64,000 nt of DNA from Phyllobacterium sp. T1293 (GCF_020731415.2 NZ_CP088273.1:1927001-1991000); one strand, 5' to 3'; shown: positions 49,620 through 58,063, counted from the stretch's first letter. Numbers and translations are program-made. The notes: generated from the sequence alone by a model not told the origin.

Positions 49620-50804
49620 ATGGCTTTGATCAATCTGAATCTCATCAACAACACGACCACCACCATCAATTCCAGCAATTTTCACTCCGGCGATACGGTT
49701 GCTCTCGGGCTTGTTTCGAGTGCCACGCTGATCGTTGACGGCGTCAATGCCGACGTCACGTCATTTGCCGGTGTCAGCGGCCTTTCCAACACGACATTCA
49801 ATGTCATCAACGGCGCCACACTCACCGTTGAAGCACAACTCGCATCTGTCGGGGCGGGTTCGTCCTTTCATTACATCATCGGTGCCGGCAGCACGCTGAA
49901 CCTCAATTCCGCACTTCTGGGCGTAGACGTGTTGCAGACGACGACAGTGGATTTTGCCGGTTCGACTGGAACAGGCCATTTCGTCTATACCCCGCCAGCT
50001 ATCGGCCTCTCCCTGCTTAGCCCCAACCCGACCATCGTCAATGCGAGTGCGGGAGATCGCGTCACGGTCAATGGCGCTTCCAGTGTTTCGCAGTCCGGAA
50101 ATATCATCACATTCCACGGGGGATTGCTTGGCCTTGGCACGCTTGCAACCTATGTCATTCCCGCTGGTGCCACCTATAATTTCAACGATGCGACCGATAC
50201 ACTCACCTTCATCACGCCATGTTTTGTCCGTGGCACCATGATCGCGACCCCTGAGGGCGAAGTACCTGTCGAAAAATTGAAAGTCGGCGACAAGGTTCTC
50301 AGCGTGATCAAAGGTATTGCCGAGGTGACATGGGTGGGAAACCGCACCATCGACCCGAAAAGCCTCGACAAACCGCGCGACGATTTGCCGATCCGCTTCT
50401 GCACCGGGGCTATTGCCGAAGGCATTCCGCACAGGGATCTACTGGTTTCACCCGACCATTGTGTTTTTATCGGCGGCGCACTGATACCCGCCAAGCTCCT
50501 GATCAATGGCACGACCGTGACGCAAAGATTTGTGCTCACGCCAATTAATTACTTCCATATCGAACTGGAAAAACATGATGTGATCTGGGCGGAGGGTGTA
50601 ATGGCGGAAACCTATCTGGATCTCGGCAACAGGAACGTGTTCCTTGAACCGGGCGTCCTGCAATTCACATCACCCAAATTGAAGCAGGCCAAAGCCTGCT
50701 ATCCCCTCACCTATTCGGGATCTGCGGTCGACAGGGCGAGAGACATGATTGCGCAGCAGGAATTGGCGCTTGGTAACAATACCACCAAGGCGAAGGCGTC
50801 CTGA
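49620..50804 (+). CDS. Hint-domain exported protein
   Basis: 394-aa protein. The first 200 residues are Thr/Ser/Asn/Gly-rich and beta-prone (NTTTTINSSNFHSGDTVALG, GAGSTLNLNS), without an ordinary signal peptide. From Cys201 a Hint (hedgehog/intein, Hint_2 type) domain begins: CFVRGTMIATPEGEVPVEKLKVGDKVLSV, then LLVSPDHCVFI and AEGVMAETYLDLGNRNVFLEPG. Hint domains cut the peptide bond before the first Cys; in alphaproteobacteria they often end secreted, RTX-like proteins. Self-cleavage would release the N-terminal part. Export is perhaps by type I, but no C-terminal repeats are visible and no transporter is adjacent. Confidence 0.85.
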   Translation: MALINLNLINNTTTTINSSNFHSGDTVALGLVSSATLIVDGVNADVTSFAGVSGLSNTTFNVINGATLTVEAQLASVGAGSSFHYIIGAGSTLNLNSALLGVDVLQTTTVDFAGSTGTGHFVYTPPAIGLSLLSPNPTIVNASAGDRVTVNGASSVSQSGNIITFHGGLLGLGTLATYVIPAGATYNFNDATDTLTFITPCFVRGTMIATPEGEVPVEKLKVGDKVLSVIKGIAEVTWVGNRTIDPKSLDKPRDDLPIRFCTGAIAEGIPHRDLLVSPDHCVFIGGALIPAKLLINGTTVTQRFVLTPINYFHIELEKHDVIWAEGVMAETYLDLGNRNVFLEPGVLQFTSPKLKQAKACYPLTYSGSAVDRARDMIAQQELALGNNTTKAKAS

Positions 50805-50810
50805 AACAAT

Positions 50811-50844
50811 GTATGGGCCGTGCTCCATTGAGCACGGCCCATAC
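50811..50844 (+). terminator. Terminator between the Hint and DoxX genes
   Basis: A perfect 15-bp stem GTATGGGCCGTGCTC / GAGCACGGCCCATAC with a CATT loop, 6 bp past the Hint stop. It can serve both convergent genes, although the T-run is short. Confidence 0.8.
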
Positions 50845-50869
50845 ATTTGCCGCGCGAAGATATGAATGC

Positions 50870-51265
50870 CTATCCGCGCGCCTTGTCGAGAGCCCAGCTG
50901 CCCGGACCGGCGGCAGCCAGATAGAGGAAGACAAAGCAGAAGAGCACAGCGCTTTCACCGTGATTGACAATCGGATAGAAGCCCTGGGGTGCATGCGCCA
51001 TCCAGTAGGCAACGGCCATTTCACCCGACAACAGGAATGCGATCGGACGCGTGAAAAGACCGAGAGCCAAAAGTATGCCACCGACAAATTCAAGGATTGC
51101 AGCCACGCCAATCAGCGACATCAGATTGGGAGCCGGGTCCATTGCCATGGGAAAACCAAACAGCTTGGACGTGCCATGCGCCACAAACAGCAATGCCGTT
51201 ATGATGCGCAGGACAGAGAGAAGCCGGGGTGCCCATACCGTTTCAAGTTCAACTCGGGAGATCAT
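50870..51265 (-). CDS. DoxX family membrane protein
   Basis: 131-aa inner-membrane protein with four hydrophobic helices: LRIITALLFVAHGTSKLFGFP, LMSLIGVAAILEFVGGILLALGLF, IAFLLSGEMAVAYWMAHAPQGFYPIVN and AVLFCFVFLYLAAAGPG. This is the standard DoxX/YqjF pattern; in some bacteria DoxX partners with superoxide dismutase or thiol redox proteins. GCGAGG precedes the ATG. A 19-bp palindrome lies 96 bp upstream. Confidence 0.93.
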   Translation of the reverse strand: MISRVELETVWAPRLLSVLRIITALLFVAHGTSKLFGFPMAMDPAPNLMSLIGVAAILEFVGGILLALGLFTRPIAFLLSGEMAVAYWMAHAPQGFYPIVNHGESAVLFCFVFLYLAAAGPGSWALDKARG

Positions 51266-51360
51266 GTTGCCTCGCTAAGAACGTTGGAGGCTGAAGAATG
51301 TCGGGCTTCAGGTTGAAATGCAATGCCAACCCGCCGATGGCGCGCACAATATACGCGCCA

Positions 51361-51379
51361 TCAACACATCATGTGTTGA
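51361..51379. promoter_or_regulatory. 19-bp palindrome upstream of doxX
   Basis: TCAACACAT-C-ATGTGTTGA has perfect 9-bp arms with a one-base centre. It is 96 bp before the doxX start and could be an operator of a redox or small-molecule regulator. The gap 51266-51826 (561 bp) otherwise holds the promoters of doxX and the VWA gene and no gene I would accept. Confidence 0.55.
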
Positions 51380-51826
51380 ACACGGAAGTTGTGAGGCTCG
51401 ACACCGGCCATTGCATGTCACTACCATGGAGAGCACCGAGCCTCGACTGACTGTAAACGATCCGGGGCACTTTCGTCTTTGGGGGACCAGGTTCAACAGA
51501 TCGCACACTTACCATCAGCATGCTTACATTTATTGAATGGGCTATTCTGTCAACGGAATAGCGCAATGTACCCAGAAATGTCCGGTAAAGTTCGTGTGAG
51601 ATTAACAGAGAAATACTGGTTAAAAGAACATATGTTTGCGAGCTGGAAGACCTGTACTTTGTTATGATAGTAAATCTCTACGTTCCGGGTCCAAATATCC
51701 CAACCATCATACAAAAAGTATAAGAATCGATATTTCCCGGGCATCACAGTCTTGTCCAAAGCATCTCCCAATTAAGCCGCAATCCGCCGTGAAACATAGG
51801 CATCGGATCAACGTTTGGGGGAATCC

Positions 51827-52951
51827 ATGTATCGTTCGCCGCGTCTTCTCGTAACAGGTTTTGCTGCAGGCCTTGCCATGACCGCGCTGGCCTCGCCGGT
51901 TCTGGCGCAAAGCAATATCAAGGGCCAGCGCATCGAGGTTGCCTTCGTGCTCGACACAACAGGCTCCATGGCCGACCTTATCGATGGAGCCAAGCGCAAG
52001 ATCTGGTCAATCGCCAACACGATTATCGACGTCAATCCCGATGCGGATATCCGCATGGCACTTGTTGCCTATCGCGACCGGGGCGACGAATATGTGGTCA
52101 AGTCCTTCGCCATGAGTTCCGATGTACAGGGGCTCTATGGCAAGTTGATCAAGCTCGAAGCTGATGGCGGCGGTGATACGCCAGAGTCCGTCAATGAGGC
52201 GCTGGATGAGTCCGTGCGCAAGCTGGAATGGACCAAGGGCGGCGATGCAAAACGCATTGTCTTTCTTGTTGGCGATGCCCCGCCGCATATGGATTACCCC
52301 AATGGCCCCCTGTACCCGAAGGTGCTGAAACGGGCGCAGGATGAGGCGATTACCGTCAATACAGTGCAGGCAGGTGACGACCCAGACACGACGAAAGTCT
52401 GGCGCGAAATCGCCCAGCTGGGACACGGCCGTTACATTGCCATTCCGCAGGATGGCGGACGCATCACTGTAATCGAGACGCCATTTGACGGCGACATCAT
52501 CATCCTGCAACAGAAGATCGACAAGACTGTCATCCCCTATGGCAGCGGGGCGAAGCAGGCTGATTTGCGCACCAAGATGGAAACAAAGGCCATGGCTCCG
52601 GCCTCGGTGCAGGTCGACAATTCCCGCTATTATTCGAAAAAGGGTGGTTCGAAAGAGGTCGTTACCGGTGGCGGTGATCTGGTCGCGGATGTCAAGAACG
52701 GCACGCAGAAACTTGATGCACTCAAGGATGCGGAATTGCCGGAGAATCTGCGCGGCAAGTCCAATCAAGAGAAACAGGCTGTCCTCGATCAGCAATCGCA
52801 GGAACGCGGCAAGCTGGAAGAAAGCATGGCCGAACTGGTGAAGAAGCGCGATTCCTATGTCGCCGAACAGACGGCCAAGCAAGACAAGGACAAGGGCAGC
52901 GATTCCTTCGATATGGTGGTGAAGGAAACGCTGCGCACGCAGTTGAAATAA
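51827..52951 (+). CDS. Exported VWA-domain protein
   Basis: 374-aa protein with a signal peptide (residues 1-28, ending LAQS). The von Willebrand A domain (about 35-235) has a near-canonical MIDAS, DTTGSM (Asp43, Thr45, Ser47), FLVGDAPPHMDYP and the GGGDTPESVNEALDESV metal-site loop. Residues about 240-340 are linker; the last 60 are a charged coiled coil (QSQERGKLEESMAELVKKRDSY). A periplasmic or surface metal-dependent binding protein; the partner is unknown. GGGGGAATCC precedes the ATG. Confidence 0.9.
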   Translation: MYRSPRLLVTGFAAGLAMTALASPVLAQSNIKGQRIEVAFVLDTTGSMADLIDGAKRKIWSIANTIIDVNPDADIRMALVAYRDRGDEYVVKSFAMSSDVQGLYGKLIKLEADGGGDTPESVNEALDESVRKLEWTKGGDAKRIVFLVGDAPPHMDYPNGPLYPKVLKRAQDEAITVNTVQAGDDPDTTKVWREIAQLGHGRYIAIPQDGGRITVIETPFDGDIIILQQKIDKTVIPYGSGAKQADLRTKMETKAMAPASVQVDNSRYYSKKGGSKEVVTGGGDLVADVKNGTQKLDALKDAELPENLRGKSNQEKQAVLDQQSQERGKLEESMAELVKKRDSYVAEQTAKQDKDKGSDSFDMVVKETLRTQLK

Positions 52952-52954
52952 CTC

Positions 52955-53719
52955 TTACGTCCGGTTGACCGAGACGCCGCCATCCACCAGCATGGCCGAG
53001 CCGGTGGTAAAGCTTGACGCATCAGAGGCAAGATAGAGTGCCGAGCGGGCTATCTCGATCGGCTGCGCCCGCCGTTTCAGGGCATGCAGCCCCTCAACAA
53101 AGGCCAGCTTTTCCGGCGTATCCACCCAGGCTTCAGCCAGAGCGGTCGCCGTTCCCCCCGGCAGCAGCGCGTTGACGCGGATGCCCTGTGGACCAAACTC
53201 CACCGCCAGTGTTTTCATCAAGCCAAGAAGCCCCGCCTTGCTGGCGGCATAGGCAGCTGTGCCGGGCATACCTGCTGTGTGGCCAACAAAGGTCGAGGTA
53301 AAAATCAGCGAGCCACCGCCACACCGCTGCATGGCTGGCAACTGGTATTTTGCCGCGAGGAAAGCCGATGTCAGATTGACATCAACAGTGTTTTGCCAAC
53401 CGGCAAGCGAGATGTCGGGCGTTGGCCCCATCTCACCATTGGTTCCGGCATTGTTAAACGCAATGTCCAGCCCGCCAAATTTCTCTTCGGCCAATTCCAC
53501 CAGAGCTTTGGCACAGGTTTCATCGCTGACATCCCCAGCGAGCGCAATAGCCTTGCCGCCATCAAAGGTGATCTCGGCAACAAGCTTATCCAGCCCATTC
53601 TTATTACGGGCCGAGACAACGACGCTCGCGCCTTCGCGGGCAAAAAGCTTTGCCGTTTCGTAACCAATGCCGGAGCTTGCGCCGGTAATGATAGCGATTT
53701 TTCCATTCAAACTGTTCAT
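52955..53719 (-). CDS. Short-chain dehydrogenase/reductase
   Basis: 254-aa classical SDR. Cofactor motif TGASSGIG (12-19), NNAG (89-92), catalytic Ser142, Tyr157 and Lys161 (YAASK), and the C-terminal SAMLVDGG. An Arg in SARNK after the second strand suggests NADP(H) preference. The substrate is unknown. AGAGG lies 8 bp before the ATG at 53719. It is convergent with the VWA gene, only 3 bp separating the stops. Confidence 0.92.
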   Translation of the reverse strand: MNSLNGKIAIITGASSGIGYETAKLFAREGASVVVSARNKNGLDKLVAEITFDGGKAIALAGDVSDETCAKALVELAEEKFGGLDIAFNNAGTNGEMGPTPDISLAGWQNTVDVNLTSAFLAAKYQLPAMQRCGGGSLIFTSTFVGHTAGMPGTAAYAASKAGLLGLMKTLAVEFGPQGIRVNALLPGGTATALAEAWVDTPEKLAFVEGLHALKRRAQPIEIARSALYLASDASSFTTGSAMLVDGGVSVNRT

Positions 53720-53878
53720 TTTGCAGCCTCTGTGATCTCGGTGGGAAGGGCACGTTAAACATGCCCGCGGCGCAATGAATGGCCTTACCGGTTCCAAGCC
53801 GCCACCCGAAACCTGCCGCCCCTCTTGTTCGCCTCAACACGCCTTGACGGCCTCGGGCTTCACTCCCATAATTGCTTC

Positions 53879-54421
53879 ATGCAACCAGAAACTCCCCGGC
53901 TCCGACTGCGCCAATGGCGTGCGGAAGATCGTGCGCCATTTTTTGCGCTCAACAGCGAACCTGAAGTCCAGCGCTATCTCATGCCCCTGACGCGTGAGGG
54001 TTCAGACGCCATGCTTGATCGCATTGACGCGCAGTTTGCTGAAAATGGCTGGGGCTTCTGGGCGCTTGAAGAGCGTCAGAGCGGAACGCTGATCGGCATG
54101 TGCGGACTTGCCCATATCCCATGGCAAGCGTCCTTTACCCCGGCAGTTGAAATCGGCTGGCGGCTTTCGACGCCATGGCACGGCAAGGGTCTGGCACGGG
54201 AAGCAGCAGAAGCCGCGCTTGCCTATGGCTTCCAGGTCTTGAAACTCGACCGTATCGTCAGTTTTACCACGCCCGCCAACACCGCCTCCTGGGGATTGAT
54301 GCAACGGCTTGGCATGCAAAAGACGGGTGAATTCGACCATCCCAGCCTGCCAAAAGATCACCCGCTGTGCCGCCATGTGCTTTATGAAATAACCGCTCAG
54401 CAGGCAGGAGAATCGCGATGA
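53879..54421 (+). CDS. GNAT N-acetyltransferase (RimJ/RimL type)
   Basis: 180-aa acetyltransferase: TPRLRLRQWRAEDRAPFFALNS at the start, AVEIGWRLSTPWHGKGLAREAAEAALAYG as the acetyl-CoA motif (HGKGLA), then DRIVSFTTPANTASWGLMQRLGMQ. The RimJ/RimL type acetylates ribosomal N-termini, antibiotics or small amines. The stop overlaps the start of a 59-aa gene (ATGA), so they are co-translated, with a methyltransferase next. The start at 53879 has no good ribosome site. Confidence 0.9.
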   Translation: MQPETPRLRLRQWRAEDRAPFFALNSEPEVQRYLMPLTREGSDAMLDRIDAQFAENGWGFWALEERQSGTLIGMCGLAHIPWQASFTPAVEIGWRLSTPWHGKGLAREAAEAALAYGFQVLKLDRIVSFTTPANTASWGLMQRLGMQKTGEFDHPSLPKDHPLCRHVLYEITAQQAGESR

Positions 54422-54597
54422 GCAATGAACAAATCTGTCATGTGGCGGTCAGCCAGAAGAACGATACGAGCTGGTACTATGTGCTCGTTGTCGATGGGGA
54501 AGCCGGTCCGCAGATCGGTCCCTACAAGACAGAGCGGGAAGCCCAGACTGCCGGAGAAAAAGAGCTTGCCGATCTGGATCTGAGTGCGGATGAATAA
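54418..54597 (+). CDS. 59-aa small protein coupled to the GNAT gene
   Basis: The ATG overlaps the preceding stop (ATGA, 54418-54421), with GGAG upstream. The sequence (MSNEQICHVAVSQKNDTSWYYV, then LVVDGEAGPQIGPYKTEREAQTAGE) has a beta-strand-like start with a Trp-Tyr-Tyr and an acidic tail. It looks like a small soluble regulatory or chaperone protein; no family was recognised. The tight coupling and codon pattern support it. Confidence 0.7.
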   Translation: MSNEQICHVAVSQKNDTSWYYVLVVDGEAGPQIGPYKTEREAQTAGEKELADLDLSADE

Positions 54598-54637
54598 CTG
54601 ACAGATATCGACGCTCCATCCAACAGCAAGGATTCCC

Positions 54638-55483
54638 ATGTCTGACGCGCGCAACAACGATACCGGAACACCGGGTGTATGGGACGATTCACGTTCGCAT
54701 AACTGGATTGCCTTGCAGGCACCGCTGGAGCGGATGCTTGCGCCGCTGGGCGAACAGGCAATCAAAGCTCTTGCACCACAAAGGGGCGAGCGCTTTCTGG
54801 ATGTGGGCTGCGGCTGCGGTCATACTTCTCTGGCATTGGCCCATGCTGTCGGACCGGATGGCAGTGTAACGGGTGCTGACCTGTCTGCCTCCATGCTTGC
54901 TGCCGGTCGCAACCATGCGGCGGAGAAAGGCCTCGGCAATCTGCACTTCATCGAAGCCAATGCGCAGACACATAGCTTTGGCGCCGGTGAGTTTGACGGA
55001 TTGTTTTCGCGTTTTGGCGTAATGTTCTTCGATGACCCTGTTGCGGCCTTCACCAATCTGGGCAAGGCGCTAAAGCCGGGTGGACGTCTTGCCTTTGTTT
55101 GCTGGCGTGACCGGCCCGAAGTCGAATGGTTTGAAATGCCAATTCAGATCGCCAGCAAACATGGCGTGCCTGCCCCGGATTTACCGGGAATCGGTCCGGG
55201 CGCCTTTTCGCTCGCCAATCCTGAACGCGTGCGCACGGTTCTCGGCGCGGCAGGCTTTACCGATATTGGCGTTACACCACTGGACCTCAGGACAGGTGGC
55301 GGTGATATCGACGAAGTGTTGAGCATTCTTCACATTGGTTTCGTCGGTGAGCACATCAAACAGTTCCCCGACAAGGCAGACGCCGCGTGGGAGGCCATAC
55401 GGCAGAACCTTGAAGCTTACCGGACGCCGGATGGCGTTTTCGTTGGCACCGGGACATGGATTGTGACTGCCCGTCTGATGTAG
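54638..55483 (+). CDS. SAM-dependent methyltransferase
   Basis: 281-aa class I methyltransferase. Motif I is FLDVGCGCGHTSLALA (about 53-68), with TGADLSASML next and the post-motif GEFDGLFSRFGVMFFDDP, then KPGGRLAFVCWRDRPEVEWF. It resembles UbiE/ArsM-like enzymes; the substrate is not clear. It is the third gene of the GNAT / 59-aa / methyltransferase unit, 41 bp after the 59-aa gene. AAGGATTCCC precedes the ATG. Confidence 0.92.
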   Translation: MSDARNNDTGTPGVWDDSRSHNWIALQAPLERMLAPLGEQAIKALAPQRGERFLDVGCGCGHTSLALAHAVGPDGSVTGADLSASMLAAGRNHAAEKGLGNLHFIEANAQTHSFGAGEFDGLFSRFGVMFFDDPVAAFTNLGKALKPGGRLAFVCWRDRPEVEWFEMPIQIASKHGVPAPDLPGIGPGAFSLANPERVRTVLGAAGFTDIGVTPLDLRTGGGDIDEVLSILHIGFVGEHIKQFPDKADAAWEAIRQNLEAYRTPDGVFVGTGTWIVTARLM

Positions 55484-55629
55484 GCAGCAAAGCGGCAGCT
55501 TTTGACATTGCCGCCGCTTTGAGCAAATTTCCTCTCCCCGCGATTCGAAAAGCAGACCGTCAGGTTTGATTCATCAACATCGCTGCCAAGGCATTGACCG
55601 CAGGCAGATATAGAAGGCTGACCCCATCC

Positions 55630-56019
55630 ATGAAAAAGCCAATGCTCCTGTTCGCAATCCTTGCGCTGTCCCTGCAATCCGCATCGGCGATGGATACGAG
55701 GATGGAAGTCGGACTGGAAAAGCTTGATCCGCAGACCCGGCTGGAACAGCGCTGCGACGTCGAGGCTATGGAGCGCATCCGCAAGGACGAACATGACTAC
55801 AATCCCGATAAGGTGCTTGCCTATGCCTTTGCTGATCCGAAGGTGGATGTACATTCGATCAAGTCGCGCGGCGCAGCCTTTCGCAGCCGAGGCGAATGGT
55901 ATCATCTGGCATTCAAATGCATGACGAATGAAGACAATATGGAAATCGTCGCCTTCAAATACCGGATCGGCGACAAGGTTCCGAAAAATGAGTGGGGCCA
56001 GCACTATCTGGTTCCCTAA
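55630..56019 (+). CDS. DUF930 family exported protein
   Basis: 129-aa protein with a signal peptide (residues 1-20, ending ASA). The mature part has EQRCDVEAMERIRKD, GAAFRSRGEWYHLAFKCMT and RIGDKVPKNEWGQHYL, the DUF930 pattern; the two Cys probably form a disulfide. Known only as small exported proteins in Rhizobiales. No obvious ribosome site precedes the ATG at 55630. A GNAT gene follows in the same direction. Confidence 0.83.
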   Translation: MKKPMLLFAILALSLQSASAMDTRMEVGLEKLDPQTRLEQRCDVEAMERIRKDEHDYNPDKVLAYAFADPKVDVHSIKSRGAAFRSRGEWYHLAFKCMTNEDNMEIVAFKYRIGDKVPKNEWGQHYLVP

Positions 56020-56051
56020 GCATATTCCTCCCGGTTCGACGGGTATCTGTC

Positions 56052-56609
56052 ATGACGAACATTCCTGTTCTTGAAACAAGGCGGCTTATCTTGAAGCCGC
56101 TTGAGCTTTCGGATGCCAACGCCGTTCAGAAGAATTTCCCACAATGGGAGGTGGTAAAATACCTGAACGTAGCTGTGCCTTGGCCGTACCCCGAAGACGG
56201 CGCTTTGACCTACATACGCGATATTGCCTTGCCGGGCATTGCGGCAGGTAGCCAATGGCATTGGTCGATCCGCCGCAAAACTGCACCGGACGACCTGATC
56301 GGTCTCATCAGCTTGACCGATGGCGAAGAGGATAATCGAGGTTTCTGGCTTGCGCCTGCATGGCAGGGACAAGGTTTAATGTCCGAAGCATGCAACAGAG
56401 TTACGGATTATTGGTTCGACACACTTGGAAAAATGGTGCTGCGTGTACCAAAGGCGATCGCCAATACGGCCTCACGCCGAATTTCCAAACGCAGTGGTAT
56501 GCGGGTAATTAAAACAGTGGAACGTGATTACGTCTCCGGTCGCCATCCTGCTGAAGTCTGGGAAATCACCGCTGAGGAATGGCGGAGTTATCGTCTCAAC
56601 GGCGAATGA
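56052..56609 (+). CDS. GNAT N-acetyltransferase
   Basis: 185-aa acetyltransferase of the RimL/YdaF type: LETRRLILKPLELSDANAVQKNFPQWEVVKYLN, HWSIRRKTAPDDLIGLISLTDG, then the acetyl-CoA motif FWLAPAWQGQGLMSEACNRVTDYWFD. It contains the usual catalytic glutamate-type region. The substrate is unknown. The start at 56052 gives the expected N-terminus, although no ribosome site is obvious. Confidence 0.9.
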   Translation: MTNIPVLETRRLILKPLELSDANAVQKNFPQWEVVKYLNVAVPWPYPEDGALTYIRDIALPGIAAGSQWHWSIRRKTAPDDLIGLISLTDGEEDNRGFWLAPAWQGQGLMSEACNRVTDYWFDTLGKMVLRVPKAIANTASRRISKRSGMRVIKTVERDYVSGRHPAEVWEITAEEWRSYRLNGE

Positions 56610-56710
56610 TAAATTCGTTTTGATTGCATGCAATGTTGGCGCAATGGGAATCACCGATGTTCTCTGGGTCCGGTGCGGATCAATGATCGCACCACATCCG
56701 GAGAGCCAAC

Positions 56711-57106
56711 ATGCCCAGTCTCTTTCGTATGCTCCTGCCCGCCGTACTGCTTCTGAGTTTTGGCCCTGCCATGGCTTCCACTTCGCCCGTGGCGGAAACG
56801 GTTCCGGCTGCCAGCGGCTTCCATCCCAAGCCGCTGGTCCGCTTTGTGCAATATGACAATCCCTGCACCGATGGCCGTTACAACGACGGCAAACCGCGCA
56901 GCTGCCGTGAGCTTTTGCGCATGCTCGACCGGCGCGAGCGCCATCGGGAAAGGCGGGACGACTATCGCGAGAGACGTGAGCGTTACAACCCCTGCACTGA
57001 CGGCAGGGTCAGCGATGGCAGGCCTCGTAGTTGCCGCGAAATAAAGCGCTGGCTGGGTGAACAGGACGATGAAGATGACTGGCGACGATACAAACGCTGG
57101 AAATAG
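56711..57106 (+). CDS. Exported protein with duplicated NPCTDGR / PRSCRE motif
   Basis: 131-aa protein with a signal peptide (1-22, ending AMA). The mature part contains two copies of a 17-residue motif, NPCTDGRxxDGxPRSCRE (about 54-71 and 94-111), separated by an Arg-rich helix (DRRERHRERRDDYRERRERY). Each motif has two Cys, so each may close a disulfide loop. Strongly basic; likely periplasmic or surface. GGAGAG precedes the ATG. I do not recognise a named family. Confidence 0.8.
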   Translation: MPSLFRMLLPAVLLLSFGPAMASTSPVAETVPAASGFHPKPLVRFVQYDNPCTDGRYNDGKPRSCRELLRMLDRRERHRERRDDYRERRERYNPCTDGRVSDGRPRSCREIKRWLGEQDDEDDWRRYKRWK

Positions 57107-57118
57107 CGCGGTGGGTGC

Positions 57119-57143
57119 GGAACAAACCGCACGCTGCACCGTT
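57119..57143 (+). promoter_or_regulatory. EcfG-type general stress promoter
   Basis: GGAAC (57119-57123), 16 bp, then CGTT (57140-57143), matching the EcfG sigma consensus GGAAC-N16/17-CGTT. It is about 38 bp before the GlsB-family start. It predicts stress induction under the PhyR-NepR-EcfG system. Confidence 0.7.
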
Positions 57144-57180
57144 TCAATCGTCGCGACTGTTCGCAACGGAGGGAAGTAAT

Positions 57181-57432
57181 ATGGGAACTGCAGGTGTAGG
57201 CTGGATTGCTGCCATTATCATCGGTGGTCTGGCCGGATGGCTGGCCGAGATGTTCATGAAGAGCAATACCGGCATCATCATGAATATTATTCTGGGCATC
57301 GTTGGTGCGGTGCTTGCCAATGCCATCCTGTCGGTATTCGGCATTATTCTCTCAGGCTGGATCGGCTATCTTATCGCTGGTTTTGTCGGCGCCTGTATCC
57401 TGATTGCCGTCGGGCGCGCTGTCCGCCGATAG
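57181..57432 (+). CDS. GlsB/YeaQ/YmgE family membrane protein
   Basis: 83-aa very hydrophobic protein with three membrane segments and many Gly: GWIAAIIIGGLAGWLAEMFMK, IIMNIILGIVGAVLANAIL and GYLIAGFVGACILIAVGR. Family members are stress-induced transglycosylase-associated proteins of unknown function. GGAGGG lies 6 bp before the ATG. An EcfG-type promoter is upstream and a strong terminator downstream, so it is a stress-response monocistron. Confidence 0.93.
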   Translation: MGTAGVGWIAAIIIGGLAGWLAEMFMKSNTGIIMNIILGIVGAVLANAILSVFGIILSGWIGYLIAGFVGACILIAVGRAVRR

Positions 57433-57455
57433 ATTTATCTGCCGGGGTAGAGTAT

Positions 57456-57483
57456 CTGCCCGGTCGCCGAAGCGACCGGGCAG
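57456..57483 (+). terminator. Terminator after the GlsB-family gene
   Basis: CTGCCCGGTCGC and GCGACCGGGCAG form a perfect 12-bp stem with a CGAA loop, followed by TTCT. It also faces the convergent gene ending at 57495. Confidence 0.85.
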
Positions 57484-57494
57484 TTCTCCCCACC

Positions 57495-57911
57495 CTAACC
57501 GTTCGCCGCTGCAATAATGCGGCAGATGGCAGTGCGCGTTGTGCCTTCGGGTGCGATCTGTCCTATCGCAACCATGAAAACCACATCAATCCGGCTTCCC
57601 TTGCCCGCCTTGCGCACGACGACACGCAATGTCTGTGGGCGGCCCGAACCGGTGACTTCCTGCTCGGCCGTGATCGCGCCAAGGCTCTTATTCACATCAA
57701 TGCCGGAAAAACCTTCAGCAGCCACGGCTTGCGCGAGATTGCTCAACGCCGTCTTGGGGACGAGCTTCGGGAAAACCTGCCAGCTCTTGTAATTTATGGC
57801 AGTGATAAGCGGAATGCCTTCCGTCTTGAAATTACCTGCACACGTCTGTGCCTGCGCGGATGAGACGGCCAATGTTGCAAATGCAATGCCTGCAAGAAGT
57901 TTCCTGATCAT
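57495..57911 (-). CDS. Exported hypothetical protein
   Basis: 138-aa protein with a signal peptide (1-21, ending AQA). The mature part has two Cys (QTCAGNF near the new N-terminus, TAICRI near the C-terminus) that could form a disulfide, with alternating strands (TLRVVVRKAGKGSRIDVVFMVAIG) between. I do not recognise a family. AGGGGA precedes the ATG. It is convergent with the GlsB-family gene. Confidence 0.75.
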   Translation of the reverse strand: MIRKLLAGIAFATLAVSSAQAQTCAGNFKTEGIPLITAINYKSWQVFPKLVPKTALSNLAQAVAAEGFSGIDVNKSLGAITAEQEVTGSGRPQTLRVVVRKAGKGSRIDVVFMVAIGQIAPEGTTRTAICRIIAAANG

Positions 57912-58063
57912 GCAATCCCCTGTAGCAAATAGGGCCCGACGATGTCAGGGCCCCTACCCCTCGATGCACCCGGTGTGTTCTGGCTGGCATCCGCTTCAGT
58001 GCATAGCACTGGGTTGGCAAAATTCCACGGGTAAAAAATGCACTAGTGAATCATAATTGACCG

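Noticed and set aside
51550..51771. 73-codon minus-strand ORF in the gap before the VWA gene
   Set aside because: No start signal or domain and AT-rich composition; not supported as a gene.
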